Below, in pieces: positions 36,588-46,526 of a stretch of 64,000 bases of DNA. Position 1 is the first letter of the stretch. Every line of letters begins with the position of its first letter. The stretch lies in contig NZ_CABVPR010000003.1 in the NCBI RefSeq assembly GCF_902499135.1, positions 1 to 64,000 of the forward strand, read 5' to 3'. The notes below the pieces were generated by a model that did not search any database, was not told where the DNA came from, and saw nothing but the letters and a program-made list of their open reading frames with translations. This DNA is from Burkholderia dolosa. Its GTDB lineage: Bacteria; Pseudomonadota; Gammaproteobacteria; Burkholderiales; Burkholderiaceae. The position numbers were made by a program, and so were the translations under genes.

Positions 36588-37173
36588 AGATTCCCCAAGG
36601 GTTTTCAAGGCGAGCAACGCCACGGTGAATGGCGTGGCGGACGAGGTCTTCGCGTATATCGGTTCGGCGCCACGGCATTTCGAACGAAATGGGCGTAATC
36701 CATTTCGCATATAGAAAGGAAACGTGTTTCCGTAACGCAGCCATGCCGAATAAATCGGTGATTGCGTTTCTGCGCGTTCACGGGTTTTGTGATCGTAAGC
36801 GTCGAATACTCGCGACTACCACTATAGGAACGAATAGGTTAATGGTCGGCGCGAAATCGACGCTGAAAAGCCGAGCCATATGACGAACGACGTTGTCGCG
36901 ATGCCGATCGATGAGGCCTAACGCAGTTCATGGTGCCGGCGGAGGGGATTGTGAAGTACCGGTGCCTTCTAGCGCGGACAGCGGCTCCGATGTACCGACG
37001 GCGGCAAGCGAGCGTTTGCGATCGACTGATGCGGCGGTGCCGGCGAAGCCGTACGGGCGGATGACGTCTTTGGCCGTCGGTCGCGCGGCGGCTCGACCGC
37101 GTGACCGGGCCCTTGTCCTTTGCACGCCGGCCGCCAGCGAAGCAGTTCGCTGGCGGCCGGTGTCCGTGCGCTG
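36588..37173. other. Intergenic region between the two Pro-Thr genes
   Basis: It holds the leader of copy 1 (about 36588-36890, with the conserved block CCTATAGTGGTAG reading leftward, containing a -10-like TATAGT) and the tail of copy 2. The tail contains a perfect 15-bp stem, CCGGCCGCCAGCGAA / TTCGCTGGCGGCCGG, at about 37127-37160, probably a terminator for copy 2 though no T-run follows. No gene is seen. Confidence 0.55.
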
Positions 37174-38124
<951 letters not shown>

Positions 38125-38725
38125 AGATTCCCCAAGGGTTTTCAAGGCGAGCAACGCCACGGCGAAGGCGCAGCTGGAGACGGCTTCGCGTATACCCGCT
38201 CCGCACCGCGACATTTCGAAGGAAATGCGCGAAATCGAATTCGTATATAGGAAGAAAACCTGTTTCCGCAACGCAGCGATGCCGAATAAATCGATGAAAT
38301 AGGCGACTGCATTGCGGCCGCGTTCGCGGCTTTCGTGATCGTAAGCGTCGAATACTCGCGGCTACCACTATAGGAACAGATAGGTTTTTGGGCTGCGCGA
38401 AATCGATATTGTGAAGCCGAGCCATATGACGAACAAACGGCAGCGAGACGAAGAGGCGAGCGGGGAAGCCTAGCCCTCCATACGGAAACAGATTTTCGAG
38501 TCGACATCCGTGACCGACGAGCCTCGGGTCCGCTCGATCGTCGTGCAGCTCCATATCCGAATACGGGTAATTCGCATTCCCGCCTCGATGGAACGGAACG
38601 CCGAGTTGGTCCTTTGGCGCTTGCCGCGCTTGATGCCGGATCGGCGTTTGCCATGCGCGAATCGCCGACTGAGCCGGCGAGAAACACGATTCAGGGAATG
38701 CGTTTGATTCTGGAATGTCGATTAA
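38125..38725. other. Divergent regulatory region between Pro-Thr copy 2 and the inverse autotransporter gene
   Basis: The first ~300 bp repeat the leader of Pro-Thr copy 1 (conserved block CCTATAGTGGTAG with TATAGT, reading leftward). The remaining ~290 bp to the autotransporter start show no convincing gene; leftward frames there have no family resemblance. AT content rises just before 38726 (TTGATTCTGGAATGTCGATTA), where the autotransporter promoter should lie. Confidence 0.5.
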
Positions 38726-41700
38726 ATGTTCAAATGGATTCCAATGCGATTTCGCACGAGGCACGCAATAGGGGGACGGGGGCGCACGAGCCGGTGCGGT
38801 GTCGCATCGCGCGTGTTCGTCATGTTGCTGGCGATCGTTGCGATCGGGGCTTCGCAGGCAAGCGCGAAGGAATCGGGAAGCACGATCGTCACGTCATCGG
38901 CATCCGCGCCGGTCGAAAGCGCCGGCAACGCTCCGTGCGGATCGCGCGACGGCTCGGCTTGCTGTGCATCGGCGCCATCGAGCGGCGCTGACCGGCCGGC
39001 GGTTGCCGCATCCGGTCCGGATGGCGCAACCGGAAACGGCAGCGCGCACACGAACTGCACGTCGGCGCTGAGCACGATCAATCGCCCCGATCGATACAAC
39101 CTGCCCGATCTCGGCGCCGGCAAAACGGCTGTCACGTCGAAGGACGACGCGACACGACGTTCCGTGCTGACGCCCGTCCTCCAGCAATTGACGCAGTTCG
39201 GTTCGTCCGCGGCCTATGGCCAAAGCATGACCGACATCGGGCTCGGCTACCTGACCGGCCGTGCGAACCAGTACATGTTCGGCGGCCTGCAACGGTGGCT
39301 GTCGCAGTTCGGCACCGCGAACGTATCGATGAGCGTAGACAATCACGGTCGGTTGACCGACGGCTCGACGAATTTCCTGCTGCCGCTCTATGACGACAAA
39401 GGCAGCTGGCTCGTCTTTACCCAGCTCGGTTATCTGCGATGGGACGGTCGGAACACGATCAACGTCGGCCTTGGCGCGCGTCACTTCGACAACGACTGGA
39501 TGAACGGCGTCAACGCGTTCTTCGACGACGATCTGACCGGCCACAACCAGCGTGTCGGCGCAGGCGTCGAACTGGCCGCGAACTACCTGAAATTTTCGGC
39601 GAACGGCTATCTGGGGCTGACCAACTGGCATCGGTCGCTCGATTACATCGACTACGACGAGCGTCCCGCGAACGGCTTCGACGTGGCTTCGCAGATGTAT
39701 CTGCCCTCGTTGCCGCAATTGGGCGTCAAGCTGAAGTACGAGCAATATTTCGGCAGCGGCGTCGACCTGCTCGGCAGCGGCGATCGGCAGAAGAACCCTT
39801 TTGCGGTCACGGCCGGCCTCGAGTACACGCCGGTGCCTGCGGTCACGGTCGGTGCCGCTTACCGGCGCGGCACGGGCAGCATCAGCGACGTGTTGTTCAA
39901 CGTCCAGCTCAACTATCGGCTCGGCGTGCCGCTCGCGCAGCAGTTCGATCCGCGCGCGGTCGGGTCGATGCGCACGCTTGCCGGCAGCCGCTACGACCTG
40001 GTTCAACGCAACAACCGTATCGTTCTCGACTATCGCAAGCACGTCGAGATTCGGCTGTCGCTCGGCGGCGCGCTGAGCGGCTACGCGGGTCAGGTGATCG
40101 CCGTTCCCGTCGCCGTCACGGCAACCTACGGACTGCAGTCGATCCAGTGGAGCGCGCCGGAGCTGTTTGCCCGGGGCGGAACGGTCAGCGGTACCAACGG
40201 CAGCTACTTTGTGACGCTGCCGTCGTATCAGCCCGGCGGCAACAACACCTATACGATCCGCGGCGTGGCCGTCGATCAGCGAGGCAACGCTTCGTCGCCG
40301 GCCGAGATGCAGGTCACGGTGATCGGCGAGTCGGCCGCCATCAGCGCGGATCAATCGAGCGCGGCGTTCTCCCCGGACCGCATCTATGCGGACGGTCGCA
40401 GCACGTCGACGTTGACGATCACCGTGGTCGACACCAACGGCAACGGCGTGGCGGGGCTCGCGCAAGACATCGATCTGCAGGCGGCCTTCAATGGCGGCAG
40501 CACGACGCAGGCGCAGGCCGGCGGATCGGCGATCACGGGCGGGCTGTCGCAGCAGCCGAGGATCGGCAGCATTACCGACCTGCGCAACGGCATCTATGTC
40601 GCGACGGTGACGGCCGGCACATCGACCGGCACGCTGACCGTCACGCCGTTGCTGCGCAACGAGAAGATCAAGCTGAAGGCCGCGCCGCTGATGCTGGTCG
40701 CGCCGGCGCAGCACAGCGTCAAGATCACCAACGTGTCGGTGACGCCGCAAGGGAACGTCGCAGCGGACGGCAACGCGTACTACACGTTCACCGCGCAGGT
40801 GGTGGACGCGACGACGGGCCTGCCGGTCAAGAACGATCCGCTCGTGGGCCTCAACTGGCAAGTCAGTCCGAAGCCTTCGACGATCGGGAATGCCGGATGG
40901 CTCGTATTGACGCCCGGCAGCAGCACGACGGACGACAGCGGCCGGATTACGGCGACGCTGAAGAGCAAGATCGACGACACGGCATTTACGGTGAGCGCTC
41001 AGCTCGGTGCAGCCGCGCCCGTGTCCGCGCCGCCGGTCACGTTCACGGTGGCCGCGCGAGTCGCGGCCGTGCGAATCGTCGTGCCGTCGAGCGGCAATTA
41101 CCAGATAGCCACGCTGAACAACGATCTCAACATTCCCGTGTACGTGCATGCGCCGCTCGCCGGTAGCGGCGACCAGGGCTTCCAGTACGTCGCGACGGTG
41201 GTCGATGCGCGGAATCTGCCTGTGGCGAACCGCTCGCTTACCTCGCTCGGCGTGCAATGGCTGCCGAGCCGTTCACCGTCGGGCAGTAGCGAGAGCTGGA
41301 CCGTGCAGCCGACCACCAACGGGGCGGGCGAGGCGATCGCGGTCTATCGCTCATGGCGGGTGCTCGGCAGCGACGGGCCGTTGAGCGTGTCGGTTCAGGC
41401 CGGCAATCAGGCTGCGATGCGCGCCACGGGCGGTTCGTTCGACGTCGTCGCATTCTCCGACCTGCCCCGTGAGGACCATCAGGTGCAGTACGTGAACAGT
41501 GCGGGCCAAACCGGCTCGGTGCTGCCTGCGATGCTGGACACGCAGGCGACGATTTACGTGACGGGCGTCACGTTCGTGGAGCTGGCTCAAATGGCCCAAC
41601 TCGGAAACACGGATACGGTGCTGCGGGCGACGAGTTCCAATCCGTCGGTGTTCCAGATCACGCCGAGCAACCTGATCAATGCGCTGAAGCCGGGATCCGC

Positions 41701-42109
41701 GACGGTCAACGTGCTGTACGTCCACAACGGTTTCAGATTCACGCAAAACCTGTCGTTGACGGCGACCTTCGTCGCGAAAGTGATCGGCACGCCGCAGGAG
41801 CAGCCGCTGCTGGGCGACACGCCGTGTCGTACGTCCGCCGGCAGCCAGTATGACGATATCAATGGTGCCGATGCGGCGAATTTCTTCCAGTTCTTTTCGC
41901 AGGACAGCACGTCGCCCGGATATGCGCTGGACGATATCGCGAAGTTCTGGGGCGGCCTGTCGCTCAATCAAACACAGAAACATTTCTGGCTGAATTACTA
42001 CGGCGTCGCGTGGTACGGCGGTGAGGTTTACAACGGCCCGGATGCGCAGGGTTCGATCAACAGGACCGAGACCGGTCAAGGTGTGATGGTTTGCAAGGTC
42101 GTCAGCTGA
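38726..42109 (+). CDS. Inverse autotransporter adhesin (intimin/invasin type)
   Basis: This 1127-aa outer-membrane adhesin has an extended signal region (MFKW... basic segment, hydrophobic VFVMLLAIVAIGASQASA, about residues 31-48). An inverse-autotransporter beta-barrel follows (about residues 140-420), with FGSSAAYGQSMTDIGLGYLTGRANQ, NVSMSVDNHGRLTDGSTNFLLPLYD, GLGARHFDNDWMNGVNAFFDDDL and VTVGAAYRRGTGSISD. After the hinge (LDYRKHVEIRLSL) come several Ig-like domains (Big_1-like VSVTPQGNVAADGNAYYTFTAQVVD among them). The last 100 residues, with Cys ~1034 and Cys ~1123 (ending GVMVCKVV), resemble the C-type-lectin-like tip of intimin. No LysM domain is seen. Expected role: host-cell or intercellular adhesion. 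Confidence 0.92.
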   Translation: MFKWIPMRFRTRHAIGGRGRTSRCGVASRVFVMLLAIVAIGASQASAKESGSTIVTSSASAPVESAGNAPCGSRDGSACCASAPSSGADRPAVAASGPDGATGNGSAHTNCTSALSTINRPDRYNLPDLGAGKTAVTSKDDATRRSVLTPVLQQLTQFGSSAAYGQSMTDIGLGYLTGRANQYMFGGLQRWLSQFGTANVSMSVDNHGRLTDGSTNFLLPLYDDKGSWLVFTQLGYLRWDGRNTINVGLGARHFDNDWMNGVNAFFDDDLTGHNQRVGAGVELAANYLKFSANGYLGLTNWHRSLDYIDYDERPANGFDVASQMYLPSLPQLGVKLKYEQYFGSGVDLLGSGDRQKNPFAVTAGLEYTPVPAVTVGAAYRRGTGSISDVLFNVQLNYRLGVPLAQQFDPRAVGSMRTLAGSRYDLVQRNNRIVLDYRKHVEIRLSLGGALSGYAGQVIAVPVAVTATYGLQSIQWSAPELFARGGTVSGTNGSYFVTLPSYQPGGNNTYTIRGVAVDQRGNASSPAEMQVTVIGESAAISADQSSAAFSPDRIYADGRSTSTLTITVVDTNGNGVAGLAQDIDLQAAFNGGSTTQAQAGGSAITGGLSQQPRIGSITDLRNGIYVATVTAGTSTGTLTVTPLLRNEKIKLKAAPLMLVAPAQHSVKITNVSVTPQGNVAADGNAYYTFTAQVVDATTGLPVKNDPLVGLNWQVSPKPSTIGNAGWLVLTPGSSTTDDSGRITATLKSKIDDTAFTVSAQLGAAAPVSAPPVTFTVAARVAAVRIVVPSSGNYQIATLNNDLNIPVYVHAPLAGSGDQGFQYVATVVDARNLPVANRSLTSLGVQWLPSRSPSGSSESWTVQPTTNGAGEAIAVYRSWRVLGSDGPLSVSVQAGNQAAMRATGGSFDVVAFSDLPREDHQVQYVNSAGQTGSVLPAMLDTQATIYVTGVTFVELAQMAQLGNTDTVLRATSSNPSVFQITPSNLINALKPGSATVNVLYVHNGFRFTQNLSLTATFVAKVIGTPQEQPLLGDTPCRTSAGSQYDDINGADAANFFQFFSQDSTSPGYALDDIAKFWGGLSLNQTQKHFWLNYYGVAWYGGEVYNGPDAQGSINRTETGQGVMVCKVVS

Positions 42110-42187
42110 TTGGACGACCAAGCGACGGAGCAGCAGGCGGCCGGCGTCATTGCCGGCATTCATTGGGACCACAGAAAGGAGATGGTG

Positions 42188-43825
42188 ATGGCTGGTGGTG
42201 TAACAGGTGCAGTTATTCAGCCGTCTAGCGGCGACGCGCTAGTGGACGGCAAGGCTCTCGTAACGAACCCGCACGGGATTCTCGAATTTTCGGTTCAGCT
42301 CCAATTCTCGGGCACGCCGGTGGACGGTGCCGTGCTTCTCACGGTAACCGAGCCGAACGGCGTAAAACTTTTGAACCCTAGTCCGGGTCTGCCGAACGAA
42401 ATCGTTTTTACTTCGGGTGAGCCGGTGGTTTCCCCACTGTTTTCGATTCCGTATGGCGCGACGGCGAGCGGGTTGACGTTCAGCGCCACGCCGATCTGGA
42501 ACGACGTGACCGGCACAGCGGTGCCGATGACGCAACCGCTGCGGTGGATCGATCCCGGCTTTCTGAGCCCGTCCGTGGCCGTGTCGAACTATGCGGAAGG
42601 CGATATCCCGACCGTCAACGCATATCAGGCGGACGCATCCGGCATGGTGACGGCGCTCGTGAAAGACATGAGCGGCTTGGTGGTCTCCGGCGCGACGGTT
42701 TTGATGGGTGCGCCGGATGATGCCTATCTCGGTTCGTTCGTGCTCAAGGACGTCAACGGGCAGTCGCTCACGGCGAGCGGCAAACTGCAGGACGGCAGCC
42801 CCGCCGTGAGCGTGACGACGGGCAGCAATGGCGTTGCCGCGTTCGCTATCTGCCCGAACGGCGAAAGTGCCCATGCTTTTGCCGGGTTCGACGCGCAAGT
42901 GTCGGGCCGATTCATCAGCCCCGGACAGAGCCAAGCCGGTTTCGTCGTTGCGGACCTCAAGTCCGCGCAGGACGATTCGGTCATCGCGTTCGCGACGATT
43001 CCTGCACCGTCGATTGAGGGCGCCGAAGGGAAGAATTACACGCCTCAGCCGGGGCAGCAGCATTGCCGGATCTCGATCAAGACGACATGGGAAAAGGCGG
43101 CCCTCGACGACAAGATTTTGATCGTCGTGCAGGACCGGCCGCGCGCCGTCGTGTCGGTGGCGGATTGCGTCGGCGACGAAAAATTTACGCCGGGAATGGA
43201 GATCACGTACACGATGCAGGTTCAGCAGCTGATCACCGGCAACAACATTTCGCTGCGGTTCCTCGTGTTGCGGAACGACGCCGACGATCCGTACTACTCG
43301 TACTACACGACGTGGAACATCGGTACGCTTCCGCAGCCCGAACCCGTATTGAATTCGGCGGTGTGCCCTGCGCCGCGCCTGTTCGTCAAGACCATCGATG
43401 CAAGCGGCAATGCGGCACTCGGCGCCGAGCTCCTGAGCGATATCGACTATATCGTCGGGTGGAACGACATCCGGGAAGGCGGCATTTACGCGTTCATTCC
43501 GTACCACGCCACCGATATTTCGCAGGGTGTGCACGGCGCCGTGACGATGACGGCTTATCTGAACGGCGAGCGCCCGGGCGGCAACGTCGTGGTGCACCAG
43601 CCTAAGCAGTACAGCGTGACGGTCGGCGACAACGCCGTTTCGCCGAGCGGCGCCAATCTTCCGCACGGTGCGCTGGTGCTGATGACCACCGATGTGTTGA
43701 GGGGCTGGGAGCGCGACGGAAACGGTTATGCGCAGCCGTTCCAGGTTCAGTATGTCGACGCCAGCACGGATTACTCGAAGGTCTGGAACGGGCGGATCGA
43801 TACCGTTCCGGACGACGGTCAGTAA
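42188..43825 (+). CDS. Beta-rich protein of unknown function, probably in operon with the adhesin
   Basis: This 545-aa protein begins MAGGVTGAVIQPSSGDALVDG without a signal peptide. ATG 42188 is preferred because AAAGGAG lies seven bases upstream; ATG 42182 is too close. The sequence is rich in Val, Thr, Ser and Gly. Strand patterns resemble Ig-like or carboxypeptidase-regulatory folds: VTALVKDMSGLVVSGATVLMGAPDDAYLGS, then DGSPAVSVTTGSNGVAAFAICPNGESAHAFAG is like a Big_1 repeat. The second half is unlike anything recognised (FLVLRNDADDPYYSYYTTWNIG, VGWNDIREGGIYAFIPYHATDISQGVHG). It starts 78 bp after the autotransporter and 88 bp before the glycosyltransferase on the same strand. It may be a partner adhesin or matrix protein; the function is unknown. 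Confidence 0.7.
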   Translation: MAGGVTGAVIQPSSGDALVDGKALVTNPHGILEFSVQLQFSGTPVDGAVLLTVTEPNGVKLLNPSPGLPNEIVFTSGEPVVSPLFSIPYGATASGLTFSATPIWNDVTGTAVPMTQPLRWIDPGFLSPSVAVSNYAEGDIPTVNAYQADASGMVTALVKDMSGLVVSGATVLMGAPDDAYLGSFVLKDVNGQSLTASGKLQDGSPAVSVTTGSNGVAAFAICPNGESAHAFAGFDAQVSGRFISPGQSQAGFVVADLKSAQDDSVIAFATIPAPSIEGAEGKNYTPQPGQQHCRISIKTTWEKAALDDKILIVVQDRPRAVVSVADCVGDEKFTPGMEITYTMQVQQLITGNNISLRFLVLRNDADDPYYSYYTTWNIGTLPQPEPVLNSAVCPAPRLFVKTIDASGNAALGAELLSDIDYIVGWNDIREGGIYAFIPYHATDISQGVHGAVTMTAYLNGERPGGNVVVHQPKQYSVTVGDNAVSPSGANLPHGALVLMTTDVLRGWERDGNGYAQPFQVQYVDASTDYSKVWNGRIDTVPDDGQ

Positions 43826-43913
43826 GCAGCGGCCGATCGACAACCGGGGAAAAACAACGTTGATGTCCGGGTGGCGGGCTTTGCGGCCCGCCACCTGCTG
43901 GAGAAAGGTAACC

Positions 43914-44963
43914 ATGATGTTGGCAAGCGACGAATGCGTGAGCACGGACGACAAGCGTCGGCCCGATCACCGAGAGGGTCCGCAACCGGTACGAATGTTG
44001 CCGGCGAGCGGGCTGACGCGCAGGGGCAACATCCTGTTTCAGTACAACCTGATTTCAGGCTGCAGCTATCACAGAGTGCTGCTGCCGCTCGGCAACATGC
44101 CGGACTTCGATACGCGCGTGCCGGTGCTGTATTTCAACAGGGACGGGTTCGAGCCGGCGGCGCTCGAAGACTTTCGGCGGCGCGGCGGACGCGTGGTCAT
44201 CGATCTCGACGACGACATCGTGCTCGGCGACGACCACGTCCTCTACGACGCGTTCAAGGATCTCGGCTGCGCAGCGCGCATCGTGACTTGCGTGAAGCTC
44301 GCCGATGCCGTTCTCGTGACCAACGAACAGCTGGCGAGCCGAGTCGCGCAGTTCAACCGGAACGTCGTCGTGGTTCCCAACGCGTTGCCGTTCGACGAAG
44401 GACAGTTCGGGCTGACCGCTCCGGACGGCGGACGCAAGATTGTCTACGCGGGCGGCTACACGCACGAAGCCGATCTGCGTCTGGTTCGCGACGCGTTGCC
44501 GCGCGACGAGTTCGTGCTGGCCGGCGATCCGGGCACGCGAGGCGAAGACGTCGCGTCGCAGGCGTGGACGCGGATCCGCGCGATGCTCGACTTTGCCGAA
44601 GTCCGGCCGGCGCTCGGCGTGAAAGAGTACATGCGGCACTACGTGGGGCGAAGCATTTCGATCGCACCGCTCGTCGATACGCCGTTCAATCGGTGCAAGT
44701 CGAACCTGAAGGCGCTCGAGGCGGGCGCGAAGGGGCTCGCGTTCGTCGCTTCGCGCGTGCTGCCGTACGACAATGCCGTCGACAAGGACGTCGTTCTCTA
44801 CGCATCGAGCGAGGCCGAATGGAAAGCGGTGCTGGGCAAGCTCGTCGACGACCCGGTCTATTGCGCGGAGCGCGGCCAGGCGTTGGCCGAACATGTGCGG
44901 CGCCACTATCACATTCGCGACGCCAACGCGATCAGAAGGCAGGTATTCGAATCGTTCCGGTGA
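43914..44963 (+). CDS. Glycosyltransferase, GT-B fold (group 1-like)
   Basis: This 349-aa soluble protein has a GT-B pattern. An N-terminal domain carries GGRVVIDLDDDIVLGDDH and ends VLVTNEQLASRVAQFNRNVVVVPNALPFDE. The C-terminal domain opens KIVYAGGYTHEADLRLVRDAL and has APLVDTPFNRCKSNLKALEAGAKGLAFVAS, the sugar-nucleotide-binding E-x7-E-like region (here K-x-x-A-x-E-A-G). ATG 43914 or 43917 follows GGAGAAAGG. Similar proteins are found in surface polysaccharide and protein glycosylation loci. No other polysaccharide genes are near, so the neighbouring surface proteins, for example the Thr of the Pro-Thr stalks, are plausible targets. That is inference. Confidence 0.75.
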   Translation: MMLASDECVSTDDKRRPDHREGPQPVRMLPASGLTRRGNILFQYNLISGCSYHRVLLPLGNMPDFDTRVPVLYFNRDGFEPAALEDFRRRGGRVVIDLDDDIVLGDDHVLYDAFKDLGCAARIVTCVKLADAVLVTNEQLASRVAQFNRNVVVVPNALPFDEGQFGLTAPDGGRKIVYAGGYTHEADLRLVRDALPRDEFVLAGDPGTRGEDVASQAWTRIRAMLDFAEVRPALGVKEYMRHYVGRSISIAPLVDTPFNRCKSNLKALEAGAKGLAFVASRVLPYDNAVDKDVVLYASSEAEWKAVLGKLVDDPVYCAERGQALAEHVRRHYHIRDANAIRRQVFESFR

Positions 44964-45083
44964 GCCGCGCGCGGCGAGCGCGCGTGCACGGCGCGACGCT
45001 CGAGCGCGGCGGCTTCGGCCAAATGCGATCACCGCCGACCGTGCGTCCGCGAAAGCGTCGGCGCAGTCGGTCGGCGGCGACAG

Positions 45084-46508
45084 TCAGGCAGGGGAATCGG
45101 ACAGCTTTCTCCACGAAGGGAATGCCGCGAATTCGATCGGAAAGTGTATCGCCGGGTATCCTGCGACGCCGATCGAAACCTGCACCGTTTCGACGAAGCT
45201 GTCGATTACGTCGACGGCAACCGTTCCGTCGTCATCGATCGGAACGGAGGCTGTCTGCTGGCCGGGGAACGCGAACAGACGCGCGCGGCCGCCGACGGTT
45301 ACTTCGAGCGTATTGATTCCGGATGGCAGCACGCTGCGATCGACCTTCGCATAGATCGAGCACACGCTGACGTCCTGAAACATCGGACTGTTCGCGGCCG
45401 CACCCGTCGTGTACGTGTATGCGGTGATCGCGCTGTCGTTCGAATCCGACTGAGCGCCGGAAAACTGCACGGGCAACGGCGGCGACGTGAACGTGTCGTC
45501 CGCGAGCGTGACGGTCGTGCCGTACTGGTCGTTCGGGACGACATGAAACAGCCCGATACCGTATTCGTCGAGCGTCAGCGAATGATCGCGCTTGTCGCTC
45601 TGCGTCGCCTCGAGGATCGTGCACCGGCTGTCGCCGGGAAGCGACGCATCGACTTGCTTGCCGGGCGAGCCGAATACGCGTACCGCGGCGCGTCCGCAGA
45701 AACTGGTGCCGAGGATATGCGCGGGTGCGCCTTGCGCGACGTTGGCTTCGAGCGTCACGATGTTCTCGAACGAGATCCCGAGCGTGGCCGTCGCCGAGTC
45801 GGTCGGATCGCCGTTCGGCGGCTGGCGCTCGACGTGGTAATAGGCGCTCGCGTTGCTGTCGGGGCCCAGACACAGCACATGGCGCGCCGGTATCGTCGCG
45901 TAAGCCGTTCCGCCCGCGATCGTGCCGGGAATCATGCACTTCGATTGCGGAACGATGTCGCCGTTCATGTCGTAGCCGACCCAGCAAAACGTCACTTTGT
46001 CGCCCGGATCGACGTTGTAGGTCGCCTCGATCGCGACGCCGCCGTCCGCCATGATGTCCGCGAAATACTCGACGCGCTGCTGGCCGTTCCCGGGATCGGG
46101 GCGGCTCTTCGGAAAGGTGGGCGCCGGCAGGCCGCCGACCGCTTTCGAGCCCGTGATCGTCAGCGGGTAGGTTTTCGATATCCGTTTCGGGTTTGACTGC
46201 ACCTGGTCCCACAACGTGTAGTAGACGTTGTAGCTACCGTTCGGTACTTCCCACACGTGAAACGGAACCCGATACGGATTCCATTGCGCCTGCTCTTCGT
46301 CGGCGACTTCTTCCTGCGTGAAGATGTAGTCGTTGAAGTACACCGTGTAGAGATCGCCGGGGCGAGGGCCGCCCAGCCCCTCGTTCCACGCCGGCACTTC
46401 GATGACGAACGTGTCGACAATCAGGCTGACGTCGAGCGTATAGCCGTTGCCGCTTTTGACCGCAATGTCGCACCAGGGCGCCGGAGGGATCGTGTCGTCT
46501 TCTTCCAT
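45084..46508 (-). CDS. Large beta-rich protein of unknown function
   Basis: This 474-aa protein is not recognised. It starts MEEDDTIPPAPWCDIAVKSG without a signal peptide and is rich in Thr, Val, Gly, Pro and Asp, with Ig-like strand patterns: HVWEVPNGSYNVYYTLWDQVQSNPKRISKTYPLTI closely resembles a domain followed by KVTFCWVGYDMNGDIVPQSKCMI. About eight Cys are spread along it, unusual for a cytoplasmic protein and suggestive of an extracytoplasmic place. It lies 18 bp downstream of the 245-aa protein gene on the same strand, so the two are co-transcribed. It is convergent with the glycosyltransferase gene. Confidence 0.7.
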   Translation of the reverse strand: MEEDDTIPPAPWCDIAVKSGNGYTLDVSLIVDTFVIEVPAWNEGLGGPRPGDLYTVYFNDYIFTQEEVADEEQAQWNPYRVPFHVWEVPNGSYNVYYTLWDQVQSNPKRISKTYPLTITGSKAVGGLPAPTFPKSRPDPGNGQQRVEYFADIMADGGVAIEATYNVDPGDKVTFCWVGYDMNGDIVPQSKCMIPGTIAGGTAYATIPARHVLCLGPDSNASAYYHVERQPPNGDPTDSATATLGISFENIVTLEANVAQGAPAHILGTSFCGRAAVRVFGSPGKQVDASLPGDSRCTILEATQSDKRDHSLTLDEYGIGLFHVVPNDQYGTTVTLADDTFTSPPLPVQFSGAQSDSNDSAITAYTYTTGAAANSPMFQDVSVCSIYAKVDRSVLPSGINTLEVTVGGRARLFAFPGQQTASVPIDDDGTVAVDVIDSFVETVQVSIGVAGYPAIHFPIEFAAFPSWRKLSDSPA

Positions 46509-46526
46509 GCGGTTCTCCTGCTTCGA

